Part shown: one piece after another, positions 61,724 to 64,000 of the stretch | How positions within the stretch are numbered: position 1 is the stretch's first letter | How the letters are laid out: each line of letters begins with the position of its first letter | From: Nocardia sp. BSTN01 | GTDB taxonomy: Bacteria > Actinomycetota > Actinomycetes > Mycobacteriales > Mycobacteriaceae | Assembly (NCBI RefSeq): GCF_015354405.1 | Contig: NZ_JADKYP010000017.1 | Span: forward strand, 1-64,000 | Direction of reading: 5' to 3' | Length of the DNA stretch: 64,000 nt | Notes under the pieces: model-generated | Seen by the model: only the letters and a program-made list of their open reading frames with translations | Told to the model about the DNA's origin: nothing | Database searches by the model: none | Translations under genes and position numbers: made by a program

Positions 61724-62547
61724 CAGCTCAGCCGTTCGTGATCGACGATGGGCGACTGCGTGGAGGTCACCCGAATATCGTTGTGAATGCGCAGTTTCGG
61801 CGCATGCTCGCGCACGATGTCCTCCAGATCGCTGCGCTGCTGTTTGCTGCCGACCTCCCCGCACAGCACCACCACGGCGCCGCGGATGGTCACCTGCACA
61901 CCGAGTTCCGCGGTGCGCGGGTCTTCCGCGAAGGCCCGCCGCAGATTCGCGACCAGATATTGCGGCAACACCTCGTCGCCCGAGTCCTGAGACATGACCT
62001 CACCTCCGATTCCGAGATCCTCGACCAGCGCCAGAAACGCCCGTGCGTACGGCGAGACCGCGGTTTCGTCCCGGGCTCGCCGCCAGTCGACCTGTTCCCG
62101 CAGATCCCGGGCGATCGCCAGTAGCCGGGTGAAATCGAGCCGGTGCGGGTCGAGAACCATCAATTTGTCCACCATCAGATCGGTGCCGCTGAGCACCGGA
62201 GCCGCCGCCGGGCCTATCCGCATCCAGGTCGCGCGGCCCAGCAGATCGTCGTCGACGTTGCGGTAATTGGGCCGGAAGATCAAGTCCACCAGCGTATTTC
62301 CGTCGTACACCTTGGTCAGCCAGTCCTCCGGCGGGTCGACGGCATGCAGCCCGGACGCGGTCAGGATGTCGCGGGCCCGGAAGGCATCGGCCGGTTTGAC
62401 GTAGATGTCGACGTCGTGGTCGCTCGCGGGCCCCCCGCGCGCGTACACCGCGCAGCCGCCGCCGACCGCGAAGTCGATCTCGTGGGCCAGCAGCGTGTTC
62501 ACCACCTTGGTGAGCGTGTGCAGCAACTGCTCTATCGAGGCAGTCAT
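61723..62547 (-). CDS. Nucleotidyltransferase-BON domain fusion
   Basis: The 274-residue protein joins an N-terminal nucleotidyltransferase-fold domain with a C-terminal BON domain. The first part has AVGGGCAVYARGGPASDHDVDIYVKPAD (residues 28-52; the G-G.AV...R.T.D.D metal-site pattern of antitoxin-like and aminoglycoside-type transferases). The second reads LVANLRRAFAEDPRTAELGVQVTIRGAVVVLCGEVGSKQQRSDLEDIVRE, about residues 200-250. BON domains bind membranes or proteins and rarely occur with nucleotidyltransferases. ATG 62547 is chosen as the first codon before the fold. Confidence 0.8.
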   Translation of the reverse strand: MTASIEQLLHTLTKVVNTLLAHEIDFAVGGGCAVYARGGPASDHDVDIYVKPADAFRARDILTASGLHAVDPPEDWLTKVYDGNTLVDLIFRPNYRNVDDDLLGRATWMRIGPAAAPVLSGTDLMVDKLMVLDPHRLDFTRLLAIARDLREQVDWRRARDETAVSPYARAFLALVEDLGIGGEVMSQDSGDEVLPQYLVANLRRAFAEDPRTAELGVQVTIRGAVVVLCGEVGSKQQRSDLEDIVREHAPKLRIHNDIRVTSTQSPIVDHERLS

Positions 62548-62579
62548 AGCGGGCGCATACCCGCTGTCGGCAGCGGTAT

Positions 62580-63068
62580 TCACGGCGTCGCGACGGCCTG
62601 CGGCGCCGTCTCCTTGATCTTGGCATTGGCCCAGCGCATTTGCCGCAACGTCTCCGGATGGCAGTCGGAAGCCAGAGCCAGCAGTTCGCTGTCTCGCGCC
62701 GCCTGTGCCGCCTGCGCCAGGATTTCCCAATTCACCGAGACCACCGCCGCGTGGCTGTGGATCTCGCGCAGATCGCGCAGCAACAACAGGGCGGGCGCGT
62801 GGCGCCGACCGACCAGGGTGCCGAGCGCCCGGCGCGCCGATTCCACCGGTCCGGCGACCGACAGCGGGGACGCGTCCAGGTGCAGGCCACGCCGTTCCCC
62901 GGTGTCGGCCAGTTTGCGGCGATGCTCGTCGGTCCAGACCAGCAGATCGCGGCACACGTGATGGACCTCGTGGTCGGTGCGGTGACGATCGGCGGTGCGG
63001 ATCAGCAGTTTGCCGAGATGGGTGTCACTGCGGTGTATTTCGGCGAGCATGGCGTCCAGGTCGTTCAT
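62580..63068 (-). CDS. Helical protein of unknown function in the molybdopterin oxidoreductase operon
   Basis: The 162-residue protein starts MNDLDAMLAEIHRSDTHLGK and is predicted all-helical with many His residues (HEVHHVCRDLL, HSHAAVVSV). A four-helix bundle like that of ferritin or hemerythrin relatives is plausible, but no diagnostic motif is complete. It overlaps the oxidoreductase gene by 4 bases (ATGA) and precedes the nucleotidyltransferase gene by 32 bases. Confidence 0.7.
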   Translation of the reverse strand: MNDLDAMLAEIHRSDTHLGKLLIRTADRHRTDHEVHHVCRDLLVWTDEHRRKLADTGERRGLHLDASPLSVAGPVESARRALGTLVGRRHAPALLLLRDLREIHSHAAVVSVNWEILAQAAQAARDSELLALASDCHPETLRQMRWANAKIKETAPQAVATP

Positions 63069-64000
63069 CGCGCACTCCGCTCCAGTTCGACCGCCGGGGT
63101 GGTGGTTCGTTCCGCTCGCCGGCCGGCACGCACGAGTTCCAACGCGGCCGCACCGGATTTGAACAGCGGTTGTTTGGATACCGGATCCCATTCGGTGGGG
63201 GTGAGCTCGTTGGCGGCGGTGCCGTCCTTCCCGGCGGGGCGATCGCCGGCCGCGGTATCCCAGTAGCCGTAGTGGAACGGGAGGAAGACCACGCCGGGAC
63301 GGATGTCGCCGATGCGCAGCCGGGCCGTCACCTGCCCGCGCGCGGTGCGCACACGCACCAGGTCGCCGTCGTCCCACCCTTCGCGCCGGGCGTCCTCGGC
63401 GGCCATCTCCACCCACACTTCCGGCGCGGCGGCCTGCAGCTGCGGAACCCGGCCGGTTTTGGTGCGGGTGTGGAAGTGGTAGAGCGTGCGACCGGTGATC
63501 AGGGCATACGGATAGTCCTCACTCGGCGATTCGTGCCGCGGCAGATACTCCGCCGCCTTGATGATCGCGCGACCCTCGGGGTTCAGCGCGCGATACTCGG
63601 TCGGCTCCAACGGTGCTCCGGTGATCAGATCACGTCCGTAGGTTTCGCAATCCTGCGGCGCGGCACGGAATTTCGCGTCGGCGTACAAGCGCTCGGTGCC
63701 CTCCGGATGTTCCTCGGTGCACGGCCACTGGATACCGCCCAGCGCCCGAAGTTTCGCGTAGCTCATGCCCGAGTAGTCGCACAGGCGTCCCGCACTGCAC
63801 CGCTTCCACTGCTCGAACACCTCTTCCGGCGTCCGCCACGGCAGCAGCGGTGCGCCGTCGGCATCGCGCAGATCCAGGCGGCGGGCGTAGTCGAGGAAGA
63901 TGTCCAGATCCGGCCGGGCGGCGCCGGGCGGCTCGACCGCCTTCTCCGACAGGTGCACGGTGCGGTCGGCGTTGGTGAAGGTGCCGGTCTTCTCGCCCCA
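63065..64000 (-). CDS. Molybdopterin oxidoreductase, N-terminal part off the right edge
   Basis: About 311 C-terminal residues are visible. They begin WGEKTGTFTNADRTVHLSEK, the end of the molybdopterin core, and end with the dinucleotide-binding domain (YALITGRTLYHFHTRTKTGRVPQL, DGDLVRVRTARGQVTARLRI, GVVFLPFHYGYWD). The pattern resembles assimilatory nitrate reductases and formate dehydrogenases. The cofactor and Fe-S cluster ligands lie outside the window, so the substrate cannot be judged. Confidence 0.88.
   Translation of the reverse strand, partial: WGEKTGTFTNADRTVHLSEKAVEPPGAARPDLDIFLDYARRLDLRDADGAPLLPWRTPEEVFEQWKRCSAGRLCDYSGMSYAKLRALGGIQWPCTEEHPEGTERLYADAKFRAAPQDCETYGRDLITGAPLEPTEYRALNPEGRAIIKAAEYLPRHESPSEDYPYALITGRTLYHFHTRTKTGRVPQLQAAAPEVWVEMAAEDARREGWDDGDLVRVRTARGQVTARLRIGDIRPGVVFLPFHYGYWDTAAGDRPAGKDGTAANELTPTEWDPVSKQPLFKSGAAALELVRAGRRAERTTTPAVELERSAR

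Overview
The window is high-GC actinobacterial DNA with mycolic-acid-group gene order, most likely Nocardia or a close relative. The backbone follows the order I know from the Mycobacterium tuberculosis chromosome between relA and thrS: rel, apt, a peptide-binding lipoprotein, secF-secD-yajC, ruvB-ruvA-ruvC, yebC, pdxT, tesB, pdxS, a NUDIX membrane protein, pimA, the PIM acyltransferase gene, pgsA, a HIT protein and thrS. The species assignment is inference; the gene order and the phosphatidylinositol mannoside (PIM) genes are seen directly.

Layout. 1-11,300: stringent response (rel, cut by the left edge), an ABC-F ATPase with a possible attenuating leader, an F420-type nitroreductase with paired operators, apt, and the Sec accessory operon. 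11,250-13,993: a Baeyer-Villiger-type monooxygenase, a divergent TetR regulator, and a protein made of four DivIVA-type repeats. 14,022-16,355: ruvCAB with a LexA box. 16,442-27,262: macro-domain protein, membrane esterase, yebC, pdxT, tesB, then an accessory block of about 5 kb (MHS transporter, degenerate uridine-kinase-like protein, LysR, WYL regulator plus VOC protein) between tesB and pdxS. 27,507-31,962: a 32-codon small ORF and an alkane hydroxylase operon (alkB, two rubredoxins, rubredoxin reductase) with a divergent TetR gene. 31,987-38,547: the PIM/phospholipid operon and thrS. 38,665-44,300: a ferric-reductase-like Fe-S protein and two tandem SulP-STAS-carbonic anhydrase fusions with matching promoters. 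44,772-60,316: accessory genes including a GntR-amidase-small ORF set, ohrR-ohr, a universal stress protein, a FadR-type regulator with a membrane hydroxylase, secreted and membrane proteins, an OafA-type acyltransferase, a rhomboid-like protein and a stand-alone degenerate adenylation-domain protein. 60,914-64,000: a tightly packed operon of molybdopterin oxidoreductase (cut by the right edge), a helical protein, a nucleotidyltransferase-BON fusion and a metallophosphoesterase.

How genes work together. secDF/yajC drive export; ruvCAB resolve Holliday junctions, probably under SOS control; pdxS and pdxT form PLP synthase although they are split here; alkB-rubA1-rubA2-rubB form a complete terminal alkane hydroxylation chain; pgsA, the acyltransferase gene and pimA make PI and the first PIM lipids. 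Several regulator genes have a -10 hexamer 6-7 bases before the start codon, which suggests leaderless mRNAs. I saw no tRNA, rRNA, CRISPR array, transposase or phage gene.
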